Source: Bacteroidales bacterium
GTDB lineage: Bacteria > Bacteroidota > Bacteroidia > Bacteroidales > F082
Direction: 5' to 3'
Length of the DNA stretch: 25,866 nucleotides
NCBI GenBank assembly: GCA_029983675.1
Contig: JASBYY010000041.1
Location: forward strand, 1 to 25,866
Shown in pieces: positions 8,243 through 16,811 of the stretch (positions within the stretch are counted from its first letter, which is position 1; each line of letters starts with the position of its first letter). A model generated the notes under the pieces. The model searched no databases. It was not told the DNA's origin and was given only the letters and a program-made list of their open reading frames with translations. The position numbers and the translations under genes were made by a program.

Positions 8243-10236
8243 CGGTATGCGCGACAGCGAGACGTTGTCTCATGCTCTTCGTGCTTTTGGGTCTTGTTAT
8301 CTCCCTCAAGGCTCAAATCAACTATCCGCATCTCATCAACGGTGCGCATCTGGCTTTGTCGAAAGACAACTACAAGGAAGCCATCAACGAACTCAACAAG
8401 GCCATCGCCCTCAAACCCGATAACTTTGAGCCATACTACCTGCGTGGCTACGCCAAGTACTGTCTTGAAGATTTTTCGGGTGCGCTTCGGGATTTTGACA
8501 AGACACTTTCTATTAACCCATTGTATATCAAAGCATTTCTCCATCATGGTTTCTGCAATATGCAGATAAAGAACTACGGCGAGGCCCTCAAGGACTTTGA
8601 AAACGGTTTGAAGATAGACCCTTTCGACACCGACCTCTTCATTGCGCGTGCCGCCCTGTTCCTTCAAATCGGGCAATATGAGAAAGCCATTGCCGACTAT
8701 GATTTTGCCCTCGGCTTCAAACCCGAACTGTCGCCCGCCACCCGGTCGAACATGGCCTTGGCCTACGTCAATCGCGGCATTGCCAAAGCCCATCTGAAGC
8801 ATTATGACGAAGCCCTCGCCGACCTCGACAAAGCACTGCGCTACGACTTTTTGAACGCCGAGATACCCTTTCGGAAAGGCATGGTGCAGTTAGAGCGTGG
8901 TGCGGATTCCGCTGCTCTGGCCGATTTTTCAAAAGCACTCCACCTCGACCCGAAACACCCGCTTTACCTTTACTACCATGCCACGGCATTGCTGCAAACC
9001 GGCGACACGCTCAACGCCATGAACGAATACGAGGACGTCAACCGCCTCGACCCACGCAATGCGCTGACTTATTTTAGAAGAGGTGTCATCTACTCCGTCC
9101 AAAACGCGTTCGGAAAGGCCTTGGAAATGTATGACCTCGTCACCACCATCAATCCTGACAACATCTACGGCTACTTCAACCGTTCCCTGGTGTACTGCGA
9201 ACAAAAACGCTGGAGCAAAGCCGAAACCGATTTGAGCAAGGTGCTGCAACTCAACCCCCTCTTTGTCGGTGCGTGGATCAACCGCGCTATTGTCCGTCAA
9301 GAGAAAGGCGACCTGCAAGGTTCGCGCATGGACCGCCAAAAAGCAATGGCGACCATCGAAGCCCGACACGGGGCCGGCAAGGACCTCGAAAACCTGTACC
9401 GGCGTTATGCCGATTCCGTCTATTTCGACAAAATCACGGCTTTCAACGCCGATTTCGTCAACGGTGAAACCCGAAACAGCCACTTGCAGTATGCCGAAGG
9501 CGACATTACGCCTTTCCCCAACATGATCCTTGCCGTGGTCAGCTATGAAGAACATAGCGGTTACAGCGGGTCGCGCATGTACCTCGACAAGTCGCTCAGC
9601 CTACTCAATAGCAGCAACGAGCTTCCCGTAAAATTGGTTTTCAAAATCGAAAATCCATACTCGCCTTCCTCCCTTCATATCGACGAAGCCATTCTCAACA
9701 ATGTGGGTAATGCTATGCTGCGACAGCTTCTTCGCGGCATCATCGAACAACACAACGGCAATTTCAGCAAGGCGGAAGACTGCTACAAACAAATATCGGA
9801 CCATTCCGAACTCAACGGCTACACGGTCTTAAACCGCTCCGCCCTTCTCTTCGCAATGGAATCAGAACGTGTGGACGAATTACGGAACCCAACCCTGCTG
9901 CTTTCTTCTTTCGACAATACAAAAGACAGTGTTTCAATAAATTATTCCGATATTACCCGTTTGCTGACCGACCAATTGTCAGCAAACAGCCACCAAGCCT
10001 TCCTTTGGTACAACTTGGGCAACACCTACCTGCAAACGAAAGCCTACCACCACGCCATCGATGCTTACAGCGAAGCCGTCGCACAACGTTCCGACTTTGC
10101 CGAAGCGTATTATAACCGGGCACTGACACTCTTATTCATCGGTGAAACCGAATTGGCCCGTTTCGACCTTAGCCGTGCCGGCGAACTCGGTATCAGCGAG
10201 GCTTATGCCGTTTTGAAAAGATTCGGGAAACATTAA
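8239..10236 (+). CDS. secreted tetratricopeptide-repeat protein
   Basis: A 665-residue protein with an N-terminal signal peptide (MTVCATARRCLMLFVLLGLV, cleavage near SLKAQ) followed by about ten TPR units. Typical units are FEPYYLRGYAKYCLEDFSGA and AFLWYNLGNTYLQTKAYHHA, with the canonical Gly/Ala, Tyr and Pro positions. Two blocks of repeats are separated by a roughly 190-residue region with no clear TPR (from about residue 400). TPR arrays are protein-docking scaffolds, so this is probably a periplasmic or outer-membrane-associated partner protein, maybe for the lysozyme encoded just upstream. Starts further upstream are possible (8128, 8218, 8227), but 8239 makes the same ATGA overlap seen one gene earlier and places the signal peptide at the very N-terminus. 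Confidence 0.87.
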   Translation: MTVCATARRCLMLFVLLGLVISLKAQINYPHLINGAHLALSKDNYKEAINELNKAIALKPDNFEPYYLRGYAKYCLEDFSGALRDFDKTLSINPLYIKAFLHHGFCNMQIKNYGEALKDFENGLKIDPFDTDLFIARAALFLQIGQYEKAIADYDFALGFKPELSPATRSNMALAYVNRGIAKAHLKHYDEALADLDKALRYDFLNAEIPFRKGMVQLERGADSAALADFSKALHLDPKHPLYLYYHATALLQTGDTLNAMNEYEDVNRLDPRNALTYFRRGVIYSVQNAFGKALEMYDLVTTINPDNIYGYFNRSLVYCEQKRWSKAETDLSKVLQLNPLFVGAWINRAIVRQEKGDLQGSRMDRQKAMATIEARHGAGKDLENLYRRYADSVYFDKITAFNADFVNGETRNSHLQYAEGDITPFPNMILAVVSYEEHSGYSGSRMYLDKSLSLLNSSNELPVKLVFKIENPYSPSSLHIDEAILNNVGNAMLRQLLRGIIEQHNGNFSKAEDCYKQISDHSELNGYTVLNRSALLFAMESERVDELRNPTLLLSSFDNTKDSVSINYSDITRLLTDQLSANSHQAFLWYNLGNTYLQTKAYHHAIDAYSEAVAQRSDFAEAYYNRALTLLFIGETELARFDLSRAGELGISEAYAVLKRFGKH

Positions 10237-10324
10237 ACTTCACAATCATCTGTTATCGGTGATTTAACTTCGGAAGTGCTCGGAACCTCATTTTCTTTCT
10301 TTTTCTGTTTTTTTTCTGCGACAA

Positions 10325-10357
10325 TTTGTAATAGTATTGTGAAATAAACTATTTTTG
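10325..10357 (+). promoter_or_regulatory. consensus Bacteroidetes promoter of the SHOCT lipoprotein
   Basis: TTTG at 10325-10328 and TATTTTTG at 10350-10357 are both perfect matches to the -33 and -7 consensus with 21 bases between them, the best promoter in the window. The start codon follows 31 bases later. Confidence 0.8.
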
Positions 10358-10388
10358 CCAAAGCAGAAAACAAACAAATACGATCGAT

Positions 10389-11012
10389 ATGAAAAGTCTA
10401 CTGAAATGGGGTTTATGCGTCCCTCTGCTGGCATTACTTACCAGCTGTGCGACTATTTTTGGCGGTGCCAGATACAACGCCAGAGTCCAAGTTCCTAACC
10501 ATCCTGAAGCCATCATTGAATATCAAGGTGTTCAAATGGGCAAGGGCAATGCTTATGTCAAGATTAAGCGAAAAGATGCTAACAAAGTTCATTTTGTCGT
10601 AAGAGAAGAAGGCTATGAACCCGAAACGTTTAGCTTTTACGGCCGCAGGTTCCGTACGGGGAATTTTATCGGATCATTGCTCCTAACGGATGTGTTGTTT
10701 TTCTATTCCCTCGATGAATACGGCAATAAAGACCATATCTCGTTTGCTTTACCGTTGCCTATCGGGGTTATTGTTGATGCTTGCACAGCCGCATGGTGGA
10801 AGCCTGATGACCTGGAAAAAGGAGTCACACAGCTCGACTATGACAACTTCCTTTACACCTTGGAATATTCGCCGAAGCCACTTATTCAAAATGAACCGTC
10901 CAATACCCAGTCAAAGGAAATGCGACTACGCGAATTGAAACAATTGTTTGACGACGGCGTCCTTACAGAAGAAGAATACAATCTGGAAAAAAGAAAGATT
11001 TTAGACGAATAA
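10389..11012 (+). CDS. SHOCT-domain lipoprotein
   Basis: A 207-residue predicted lipoprotein: the signal peptide ends in the lipobox LTSC with the lipidated Cys near residue 20. Residues 30-80 (NARVQVPNHPEAIIEYQG and onward) look like a small beta-sandwich of PEGA-like type. A mildly hydrophobic middle (FIGSLLLTDVLFFYSL; PLPIGVIVDACTAAWW) follows. The C-terminal 30 residues, LRELKQLFDDGVLTEEEYNL and the closing KRKIL, are a classic SHOCT motif, usually found at the ends of membrane or secreted proteins and thought to mediate oligomerisation. It stands alone between a perfect promoter and a strong terminator. Function is unknown; a bacteriocin-immunity or envelope-stress role cannot be distinguished. 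Confidence 0.8.
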   Translation: MKSLLKWGLCVPLLALLTSCATIFGGARYNARVQVPNHPEAIIEYQGVQMGKGNAYVKIKRKDANKVHFVVREEGYEPETFSFYGRRFRTGNFIGSLLLTDVLFFYSLDEYGNKDHISFALPLPIGVIVDACTAAWWKPDDLEKGVTQLDYDNFLYTLEYSPKPLIQNEPSNTQSKEMRLRELKQLFDDGVLTEEEYNLEKRKILDE

Positions 11013-11052
11013 TCCCTTGGCAATGACGAAAATAATCTGAGCCGCCTATTTG

Positions 11053-11093
11053 AAAAGCCCCCGAAATTTGGAACAAATTTCGGGGGCTTTTTT
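11053..11093. terminator. strong intrinsic terminator between convergent genes
   Basis: A perfect 18-bp stem (arms 11053-11070 and 11074-11091, GC-rich core GCCCCCGAAA), a 3-base GAA loop and a T-run to 11093. It ends the lipoprotein transcript; four T residues on the opposite strand suggest it also works for rsmI, which ends 30 bases away in the other direction. Confidence 0.92.
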
Positions 11094-11122
11094 CTATCAA
11101 AAGTACATGTTTGAAAGCAGGT

Positions 11123-11821
11123 TCAATCCTCTTCCTCTGTTTTGTCCGAGGCGTTCTTTCCCTCCAACACAATCACTATCTCGCCTTTCACCTCCTTGGC
11201 GTTAAAATAGGCGATGACCTCTGCCAAGGTGCCCCTCACGTTCTCCTCGTGAATCTTTGTCAGTTCGCGTGCCACGGACACGCGGCGTTCCGGTCCGACA
11301 AGTTCGGCCAATTGCTGCAAAGTCTTGACCAAACGGAACGGCGATTCGTACAGCACGGTGGTATAAGGATATGTAGCTATGGCTTGCAATTTGGTCTGTC
11401 GGCCTTTTTTGTGGGGCAGAAACCCCTCAAACACAAAGCGGTCGGCGGAAAGTCCCGAATCGACCAAGGCAGGAACAAAAGCAGTCGCTCCCGGCAGACA
11501 CTCCACTTCGATTCCCCGGTTGACACAAGCGCGAACCAATAAAAAACCCGGGTCGGAAATGGCCGGTGTCCCTGCATCGGTCACCAACGCCATGGTTTCG
11601 CCCGCTTCGATGCGATCGGCGAAACGCTCGACCTGCTGGTGTTCGTTGTGGATATGAAAAGCCGCCATGGGCTTGCTGATGTCATAATGGCGCAGCAAGT
11701 TGCCCGATGTGCGCGTGTCTTCCGCCAGAACGACATCCGCTTCTTTCAGGATTCGCAAGGCACGCAGGGTGATGTCTTCGAGATTGCCGATAGGGGTCGG
11801 TACCAAAAACAACTTTGCCAT
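11123..11821 (-). CDS. rsmI: 16S rRNA (cytidine-1402-2'-O)-methyltransferase
   Basis: A 232-residue RsmI, the SAM-dependent enzyme that 2'-O-methylates C1402 in the decoding centre of 16S rRNA. The family hallmarks are plain: VPTPIGNLEDITLRAL at the N-terminus, AEDTRTSGNLL, the LVTDAGTPAISDPG SAM-pocket loop near residue 80, and LPGATAFVPALVDSGL. The sequence ends in a short charged tail (KTEEED) and is a little shorter than the roughly 285-residue E. coli protein, which carries an additional C-terminal region; this shorter form is usual in Bacteroidota. It follows the upstream unknown gene by only 4 bases, so the two form an operon. Confidence 0.95.
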   Translation of the reverse strand: MAKLFLVPTPIGNLEDITLRALRILKEADVVLAEDTRTSGNLLRHYDISKPMAAFHIHNEHQQVERFADRIEAGETMALVTDAGTPAISDPGFLLVRACVNRGIEVECLPGATAFVPALVDSGLSADRFVFEGFLPHKKGRQTKLQAIATYPYTTVLYESPFRLVKTLQQLAELVGPERRVSVARELTKIHEENVRGTLAEVIAYFNAKEVKGEIVIVLEGKNASDKTEEED

Positions 11822-11825
11822 TGTC

Positions 11826-13157
11826 TCATTCGAATTTACGGGACACGAGGTCCGACAGTTTCCGATAGGCTTCGTTGCTGCTGTTCCACTGCAACTCGAT
11901 TTTCAGCTCATTCAAGTAAATCAAAGCGCCATTGAGTGTCTTCAAATCGTTCAGGTTGTCAATGGACTTATTGAACTTCTCCATGCTCCCGCCAAACAAT
12001 TCATTGACAAACAAAAACTTATCATTGATGCCGATAGCGGTTTTCAAGCTATCGACCGGTTTTTTGTTCAGTTTGGCAGCCAAGGAATTGTCGTCATGCC
12101 GCATTTTATCGCCCAGCACGGCCGGTTCTTCCAGTTCAAAAGCCGCCTCCGATTCTTCGGGTTGATTTTCAGTAGAAGGCTTGATGATCAGCGGTGTGGG
12201 CAAATCCTCTTCCTGTTTCTCGGCGACAAAGGGTCTTTCGAGTTCGATAGGCTGTGAGGGAATATCAAACAAAAAGCCGTCCGTTTCCGTTGTTTCGAGG
12301 TTCAAAGCCGGTGCAGCGGCATCGTCAGGTTCGAGGGCCGCCAAAATTGCTTCCGGTTCAAGCGGCAGTTGTTCCTCCTGCTTTTCCCAATCAAACAATG
12401 TGCTGGTTCCCGCAAAAGCCTCTTCGCCGCTTTCGTCCATCGTCTCAGGTGTTTCCTGCGGCATGAGAGTCTCCGCTATGGGTTCCTCCGAGTCCATGGG
12501 CGGCATTTCATACAGATTCTCGTGACGCGGCTCCATGTCCTTCAAATCCTGTTCGGTGATTTCCGACTCCGGTATTTGTTCGATATAATGAACGACCTTG
12601 TTGTCAACCACTTCGGTGGTTCCCGGCTCATCAGCCAGCTTGAAAAGAAAACCGAGATCGGAGGCTACAGACGATGTGGCGGTTTCCGTTTCCTGCGTCT
12701 CAGATGGCTCCTGAATTGTAGGCTCGGGGTCTGGCAGGTTTTCCATCGGTTCATCGGCAATCAGGCTCCCCTCCGAAGCCTTTTCCGTCGGCTCGTCGGC
12801 AGGCACATTTTCCGATCCAAGGTCCATGCGCGGCAATGAAGCGTTTTCAACATCAAAACCGTGTTCTTTTTTCTCCTCTTCCTGAACAGCAGTTACGGCA
12901 TTTTCAAGAGGTTCGGTTTGTGCCGGCACAATTTGTTCCGCCTGTTCGGTCTGATCAGGTTCGTCGGCTTCTTCTTCGATACCGATGCCGCATAGCTGCT
13001 CATAAATAGAACGTGTGCGATTCAGAAGCACGTCCAAATCAAGGGTTCCGACTGCCTTTTCGTTCCTTAACAGGAAGTCGATTTGCTGTCGTAACAAATT
13101 GATTTCCTGACGTAAAGACATCAATTTTTCTTTTTGGCTATTGAAATTGTCGTTCAT
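11826..13157 (-). CDS. acidic protein of unknown function with conserved ends
   Basis: A 443-residue protein I cannot assign. Residues 1-55 form a likely coiled coil (EKLMSLRQEINLLRQQIDFL). Residues about 60-340 are very rich in Glu, Pro, Asp, Thr and Ser and probably disordered. The last 90 residues are compact and look conserved: SLKTAIGINDKFLFVNELFG then MEKFNKSIDNLNDLKTLNGA, ending in a Leu-rich helix. The INDKFLFVNELF type of ending is one I associate with Bacteroidota-specific hypothetical proteins. No signal peptide or membrane segment is present, so it is probably cytoplasmic. It lies 4 bases upstream of rsmI in one operon and is divergent from tdk, with 68 bases between them. Confidence 0.8.
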   Translation of the reverse strand: MNDNFNSQKEKLMSLRQEINLLRQQIDFLLRNEKAVGTLDLDVLLNRTRSIYEQLCGIGIEEEADEPDQTEQAEQIVPAQTEPLENAVTAVQEEEKKEHGFDVENASLPRMDLGSENVPADEPTEKASEGSLIADEPMENLPDPEPTIQEPSETQETETATSSVASDLGFLFKLADEPGTTEVVDNKVVHYIEQIPESEITEQDLKDMEPRHENLYEMPPMDSEEPIAETLMPQETPETMDESGEEAFAGTSTLFDWEKQEEQLPLEPEAILAALEPDDAAAPALNLETTETDGFLFDIPSQPIELERPFVAEKQEEDLPTPLIIKPSTENQPEESEAAFELEEPAVLGDKMRHDDNSLAAKLNKKPVDSLKTAIGINDKFLFVNELFGGSMEKFNKSIDNLNDLKTLNGALIYLNELKIELQWNSSNEAYRKLSDLVSRKFE

Positions 13158-13179
13158 ATCCGTATTATCTATATTTTTG
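13147..13179 (+). promoter_or_regulatory. promoter of tdk
   Basis: TATTTTTG at 13172-13179 fits TAnnTTTG; TTG at 13147-13149 is a partial -33 with about 22 bases between. The -33 part overlaps the first codons of the divergent acidic-protein gene. Start of tdk is 46 bases after the box. Confidence 0.6.
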
Positions 13180-13225
13180 CTCTGAAAGAAACGATAAAAT
13201 TACAAAGTTTCTTTTTATAAAAGTC

Positions 13226-13810
13226 ATGTTTCTTGAAAAAGATTATCGCAACAAAAGCCAAGGCTGGATAGAAGTGATTTGTGGTTCGATGTTTTCGGGT
13301 AAAACGGAAGAGTTGATTCGCCGACTGAACCGTGCGCGGATTGCCAAGCTAAAAGTGGAGATTTTCAAACCGGGTGTCGATACGCGTTATAGCGATGAAG
13401 ACGTGGTGTCGCACAATGCCAACGCCCTTCATTCCACGCCTGTCGAGAGTGCCTCGCAGATTTTGTTCTATGCTACCGATGTGGATGTCATCGGCATCGA
13501 CGAGGCGCAGTTTCTCGATGAAGAGCTGCCGAGCGTATGCCAGCAATTGGCGGATCAAGGTGTCAGGGTGATTGTGGCGGGTCTCGACATGGACTATACG
13601 GGCAAACCGTTCGGCCCCATGCCCAAGCTCATGGCCATTGCCGAAGATGTCACAAAGGTTCACGCCATCTGCATCCGCTGTGGCGGTCTGGCCAATTACT
13701 CGCACCGCATCGTGGCCAGCGACCAGCTTGTTGTGCTTGGCGAAACCGACAGTTACGAACCTCTTTGCCGCGCCTGCTACCTGAAAGCCAGACAAGAGAA
13801 ATCAGAGTAG
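13226..13810 (+). CDS. tdk: thymidine kinase (type II)
   Basis: A 194-residue type II thymidine kinase, which phosphorylates thymidine to dTMP in the salvage pathway. The P-loop GSMFSGKT is at residues 20-27, the Walker B/lasso DEAQF at 92-96, and the zinc ribbon is formed by CIRC (about 150-153) and CRAC near the C-terminus. Length is typical. It converges on cvpA with only 8 bases between the two stop codons and no terminator hairpin visible, so some transcript overlap is expected. Confidence 0.96.
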   Translation: MFLEKDYRNKSQGWIEVICGSMFSGKTEELIRRLNRARIAKLKVEIFKPGVDTRYSDEDVVSHNANALHSTPVESASQILFYATDVDVIGIDEAQFLDEELPSVCQQLADQGVRVIVAGLDMDYTGKPFGPMPKLMAIAEDVTKVHAICIRCGGLANYSHRIVASDQLVVLGETDSYEPLCRACYLKARQEKSE

Positions 13811-13818
13811 GGGACAGA

Positions 13819-14418
13819 CTACACCTCAACAGTATTCTCTTCGGAAACAGGCTCTTCGCCTTCCGGCGCTTTGTCTGCATCAGGGTCGCATTCTTCATCA
13901 TTGTCGATGTCGATGCCCTGTTCAACAGCCGCTTTCACCAAATCGAAACCCTTGTAAACATAAGGCACCGTTCGTTCGACAAACGGATAGATCATCGATT
14001 TGCATTTGGTCTCTTCGCGAATCATCCCGTTCAGATGCAAGGCGTTCAACAGCATGATGAGCAGGCTGCACAGCAGCAATCCTTTCAAGATGCCCAACAC
14101 GAAGCCTCCGATTTTGTCGAAAGCACCCAGATTGATTTCTTTCGCCACCTTCGAAAGCAGCTTGCCAATCAGATTGACTAAAAGCGCCAAGACGATGAAG
14201 GTCAGCAAAAAAGCCACGGCATTCACATAAGCGGGCGGGATATCGAACTGGCTCGACAACTTTCCCGCTGTGAAGTCGGAAAAATGCAGTGCCCCGTATA
14301 TACCCACAACAAAACCCAGCAAAGAAGCCACTTCGATAATGAGTCCCTTGCGCAGGCCTCCTATTCCAAAAAGCAATAGGATTATGCCAAGAACGACATC
14401 CAAATAATTGATTTCCAT
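13819..14418 (-). CDS. CvpA family membrane protein
   Basis: A 199-residue inner-membrane protein with four hydrophobic segments, beginning INYLDVVLGIILLLFGIGGL and including the family-typical GGLRKGLIIEVASLLGF and KIGGFVLGILKGLL. The last 40 residues are strongly acidic and probably cytosolic or disordered. CvpA was named for colicin V production in E. coli; its general role is envelope maintenance, still unsettled. The start lies 39 bases downstream of the M64 peptidase stop and no terminator intervenes, so the two are probably co-transcribed. Confidence 0.9.
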   Translation of the reverse strand: MEINYLDVVLGIILLLFGIGGLRKGLIIEVASLLGFVVGIYGALHFSDFTAGKLSSQFDIPPAYVNAVAFLLTFIVLALLVNLIGKLLSKVAKEINLGAFDKIGGFVLGILKGLLLCSLLIMLLNALHLNGMIREETKCKSMIYPFVERTVPYVYKGFDLVKAAVEQGIDIDNDEECDPDADKAPEGEEPVSEENTVEV

Positions 14419-14457
14419 AATATTAATTGGCTTTTGGTAAAATTCTTCTCTGCATCA

Positions 14458-15732
14458 TTACTCGGAATAGTAGCGTATCATTCTTTCGATGGCACGCTGG
14501 CAAACCGGGCAGAACACGTCGCCATTGAAGGTTTTCATCAGGCAGTCGATATGCGGGCTATACACCCCCTTGGGTTCGTAGCCGCCGCCTTCAAACACGC
14601 CCACCTTGCCGGCATATTTGGCTTCGCGCGGTGTCGGCACAGGGGTCTTTCGGTCCAACATATCGGCCCATTTCCGGTTGAAATCAACCAATGTGGTGAT
14701 GTTGGGCTCCCAAGGTTCGAACTTCAAATTGTACATGTTCTCATAACCGCCGGCATCGTCGTAATACTCATCCGCCAATCCTGCAAAGCCATGGCCGAAC
14801 TCGTGGATGATGATATCCGAGGACAGGGAGTTACCGCTGGCACTGGCGCAATAGAAGTTATAAATGCCGCCTCCCCCGTATTTCTTGGTGTTCACCAAAA
14901 CATAAATCTGATCGTAAGGCACTTGTCCCGCCAAATCGCGGATGGATTCATTGTCCGTACTCATGCAGTAACGTTCCGAGTTGAAGGTCCAGAAACCGAA
15001 ATGCAGTGCGGTATTGCGATAGACACGGTCGCCCGGCATGGTGACATCCGTATCCGCCGAGGGTGCCATGACACCCCGCACGTTGAAGTTATTGCGGTAG
15101 CGGTCGTAGGGCGCATAGTTGAACAGACTCTCCACAAAAAAGTCGCAGTCGCTCACAAACTTGCCCATCTCGGCTTGTGTGTAGCCATCGGGGAGGATGA
15201 CGATATCGACTGCTTTTGCGGGATCGGCATTACCCGTCCAAGCCTCATACACCGACAGATGCAAGTCGTCGTAACTACGGATGAAGTAATCATCGGGGGC
15301 AACGGGAAGCCGAAGCCCTTCGATTTTTTCACCGTCACGATTACGGTATGACAGCACCGCATCTATTTTCTGCTTCGGGAAGGGAATGACGGCGGATTCC
15401 TCGAAACCCTTCCAGATGCGCTCGGCTTCGGGCGTGGTCTGCCACTCCCCATACAGGTTGTTATAGCCTTTCGAGAACAACAAATGGTCGGTTCCCTGTT
15501 CATACACCTCGATAAGATAATCGCCATATTGCAACGTATCAATCAAATTGTGCTTCGATCCGCCCCAATAAGGCTCCCGAATCATCTCCTTGAAGGCATA
15601 ACGTGTGGTCGTGGCGTTGCCAAACAGATAATAATCAATGCGCAGCGAGGCTTCCTCAAAATGTGTGTCATACTGTGCGCGACCCAACAAGGGTAGCAGC
15701 AGCAAAAGGGCAATGCTGGTTTTCGTTTTCAT
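14458..15732 (-). CDS. M64 family (IgA-peptidase-like) secreted metallopeptidase
   Basis: A 424-residue protein with a signal peptide (MKTKTSIALLLLLPLLGRAQ). The zinc-site motif HEFGHGFAGLADEYY starts at H310, giving H310, E311, H314 and D321 of the HExxHxxGxxxD type used by family M64, founded on the Clostridium ramosum IgA protease. The N-terminal 150 residues form the separate beta-rich domain usual in these proteins, and the VDIVILPDGYTQAEMGKF stretch near residue 185 is another family hallmark. C-terminal CLMKTFNGDVFCPVCQRAIE holds three Cys that could form disulfides. Many gut and soil Bacteroidota carry M64 proteins, so IgA as substrate is not implied. Confidence 0.92.
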   Translation of the reverse strand: MKTKTSIALLLLLPLLGRAQYDTHFEEASLRIDYYLFGNATTTRYAFKEMIREPYWGGSKHNLIDTLQYGDYLIEVYEQGTDHLLFSKGYNNLYGEWQTTPEAERIWKGFEESAVIPFPKQKIDAVLSYRNRDGEKIEGLRLPVAPDDYFIRSYDDLHLSVYEAWTGNADPAKAVDIVILPDGYTQAEMGKFVSDCDFFVESLFNYAPYDRYRNNFNVRGVMAPSADTDVTMPGDRVYRNTALHFGFWTFNSERYCMSTDNESIRDLAGQVPYDQIYVLVNTKKYGGGGIYNFYCASASGNSLSSDIIIHEFGHGFAGLADEYYDDAGGYENMYNLKFEPWEPNITTLVDFNRKWADMLDRKTPVPTPREAKYAGKVGVFEGGGYEPKGVYSPHIDCLMKTFNGDVFCPVCQRAIERMIRYYSE

Positions 15733-15797
15733 GGTTGATCCTATAACAATTAAGTGAGGGGAAGCCGAACAAGCCTACTTCCCAATTATAGTTTCCA

Positions 15798-15829
15798 CAA
15801 AAATACATTTTTATCGGACAAGAATGAAA
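15798..15829 (-). promoter_or_regulatory. promoter of the M64-CvpA operon
   Basis: On the minus strand TATTTTTG (15805-15798) matches the -7 box and TTTC (15829-15826) is a 3-of-4 match to the -33 box with 20 bases between. It gives a leader of about 60 bases before the ATG at 15732. Confidence 0.6.
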
Positions 15830-15838
15830 AATGAAGCG

Positions 15839-15875
15839 AAAAAAAGTCAGCCGGACGTTGTGTCTGACTGACTTT
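15839..15875 (-). terminator. terminator of the tRNA-Pro transcript
   Basis: On the minus strand an 8-bp stem, AAAGTCAG (15875-15868) with CTGACTTT (15850-15843), is followed by an uninterrupted T-run to 15839. It begins seven bases after the tRNA 3' end. It also partly overlaps the upstream side of the M64 promoter region. Confidence 0.7.
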
Positions 15876-15881
15876 CAATAG

Positions 15882-15955
15882 TCGGGATGACAAGATTCGA
15901 ACTTGCGGCCTCTTCGTCCCGAACGAAGCGCGCTACCGGGCTGCGCTACATCCCG
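15882..15955 (-). tRNA. tRNA-Pro (anticodon CGG)
   Basis: A 74-nt cloverleaf on the minus strand. Acceptor arms CGGGATG/CATCCCG, D stem GCGC/GCGC, anticodon stem CTTCG/CGAAG around the loop TTCGGGA, T arm GCAAG-TTCGAAT-CTTGT with one G-U pair, discriminator A. The anticodon CGG reads proline codon CCG. The CCA end is not encoded. It has its own promoter-like box and terminator. Confidence 0.95.
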
Positions 15956-15969
15956 CCAAAATTGCGCTG

Positions 15970-15977
15970 CAAAAGTA
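15970..15977 (-). promoter_or_regulatory. -7 box of tRNA-Pro
   Basis: Minus-strand TACTTTTG, full match to TAnnTTTG, ends 14 bases before the mature tRNA 5' end. The 150 bases between this box and the hydrolase stop at 16127 hold only a weak 7-bp hairpin (AAATCCA/TGGATTT, about 16053-16072) without a T-run. Confidence 0.65.
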
Positions 15978-16126
15978 CTTCTTTTTTTGATATGTCCATT
16001 GTTTTTTTTCGCTTTTTGCAAAAACGTCTTTCAACGCTGTCGCTTTTCTTCAAATCCATAGCCCTGGATTTCGTTTGCAGAAAATGTTCTATCTTTTTGA
16101 TAAACAAATGGTTGTATGATTGCTTT

Positions 16127-16804
16127 TCAGTCCTCCGACAGAAAGCGTTCCACCGCTTCATTGAAAGGCCCGAAGTTCTTGTTGGCGCAAAAATGCGTTC
16201 CCTTGATGATGCACAACCGGCTGTTTTTAATGCACTTGCCGATATATAGCGAATGCCGCTCGCGAATCATGTCGCGGTCACCGACCACAACCAAGGCTGG
16301 CTTGTCGATGGCGGCCAACATGCGGCGTGTGAAATGAGGCTGACGCAACATAAGCAGCAACATCTCCTGTTTCTTCAGGTTGTGTTTTCGTCGCGCCCTC
16401 CGATAATGACGCCACACCCAGCAGTAAACGGATGCCTTCATACCCAATGGAAACAAATTGGCACCGTTCAACACCAGCTTTTCCACCCTGTCGGGATATT
16501 TCATCACAAAATCGAGGGCGATGTTGCCGCCATCGGAAAACCCCAGCAGATGTGCCTTCGCAATGCCGTGTGCATCCATGAAATGCAGCAAGTCGTCGGC
16601 AAATTGACCGATGGTGAAAGGCGCCGTCCCACGAGGCGACTGTCCATGACCCCTTGTGTCAACGGCCAACACGCGAAACATTTTCGAGAAATGCTCTATC
16701 TGATGTTCAAAATAAGTGTGGTCTTCACCGTTGCCATGAAGCAATATCAGTGGAAAACCCAAACCTTGTTCAATATGAAAGAGAGAAATATCCATGGAAA
16801 CCAT
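16127..16804 (-). CDS. alpha/beta hydrolase
   Basis: A 225-residue alpha/beta-hydrolase-fold enzyme. The oxyanion-hole motif LILLHGNGEDH, the nucleophile elbow GFSDGGN (Ser nucleophile, slightly different from the common GxSxGG with an Asp before the glycines), the catalytic Asp in VVGDRDMI and the His in IKGTHF form a complete triad. DTRGHGQSPRG is the usual loop after strand 4. The cap domain is short and very basic (YRRARRKHNLKKQEM). The substrate is not predictable. A start at 16840 would overlap mntP; 16804, 7 bases after the mntP stop, is preferred, with 16795 also possible. It is the second gene of the mntP operon. Confidence 0.87.
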   Translation of the reverse strand: MVSMDISLFHIEQGLGFPLILLHGNGEDHTYFEHQIEHFSKMFRVLAVDTRGHGQSPRGTAPFTIGQFADDLLHFMDAHGIAKAHLLGFSDGGNIALDFVMKYPDRVEKLVLNGANLFPLGMKASVYCWVWRHYRRARRKHNLKKQEMLLLMLRQPHFTRRMLAAIDKPALVVVGDRDMIRERHSLYIGKCIKNSRLCIIKGTHFCANKNFGPFNEAVERFLSED

Positions 16805-16811
16805 GCTTTTG

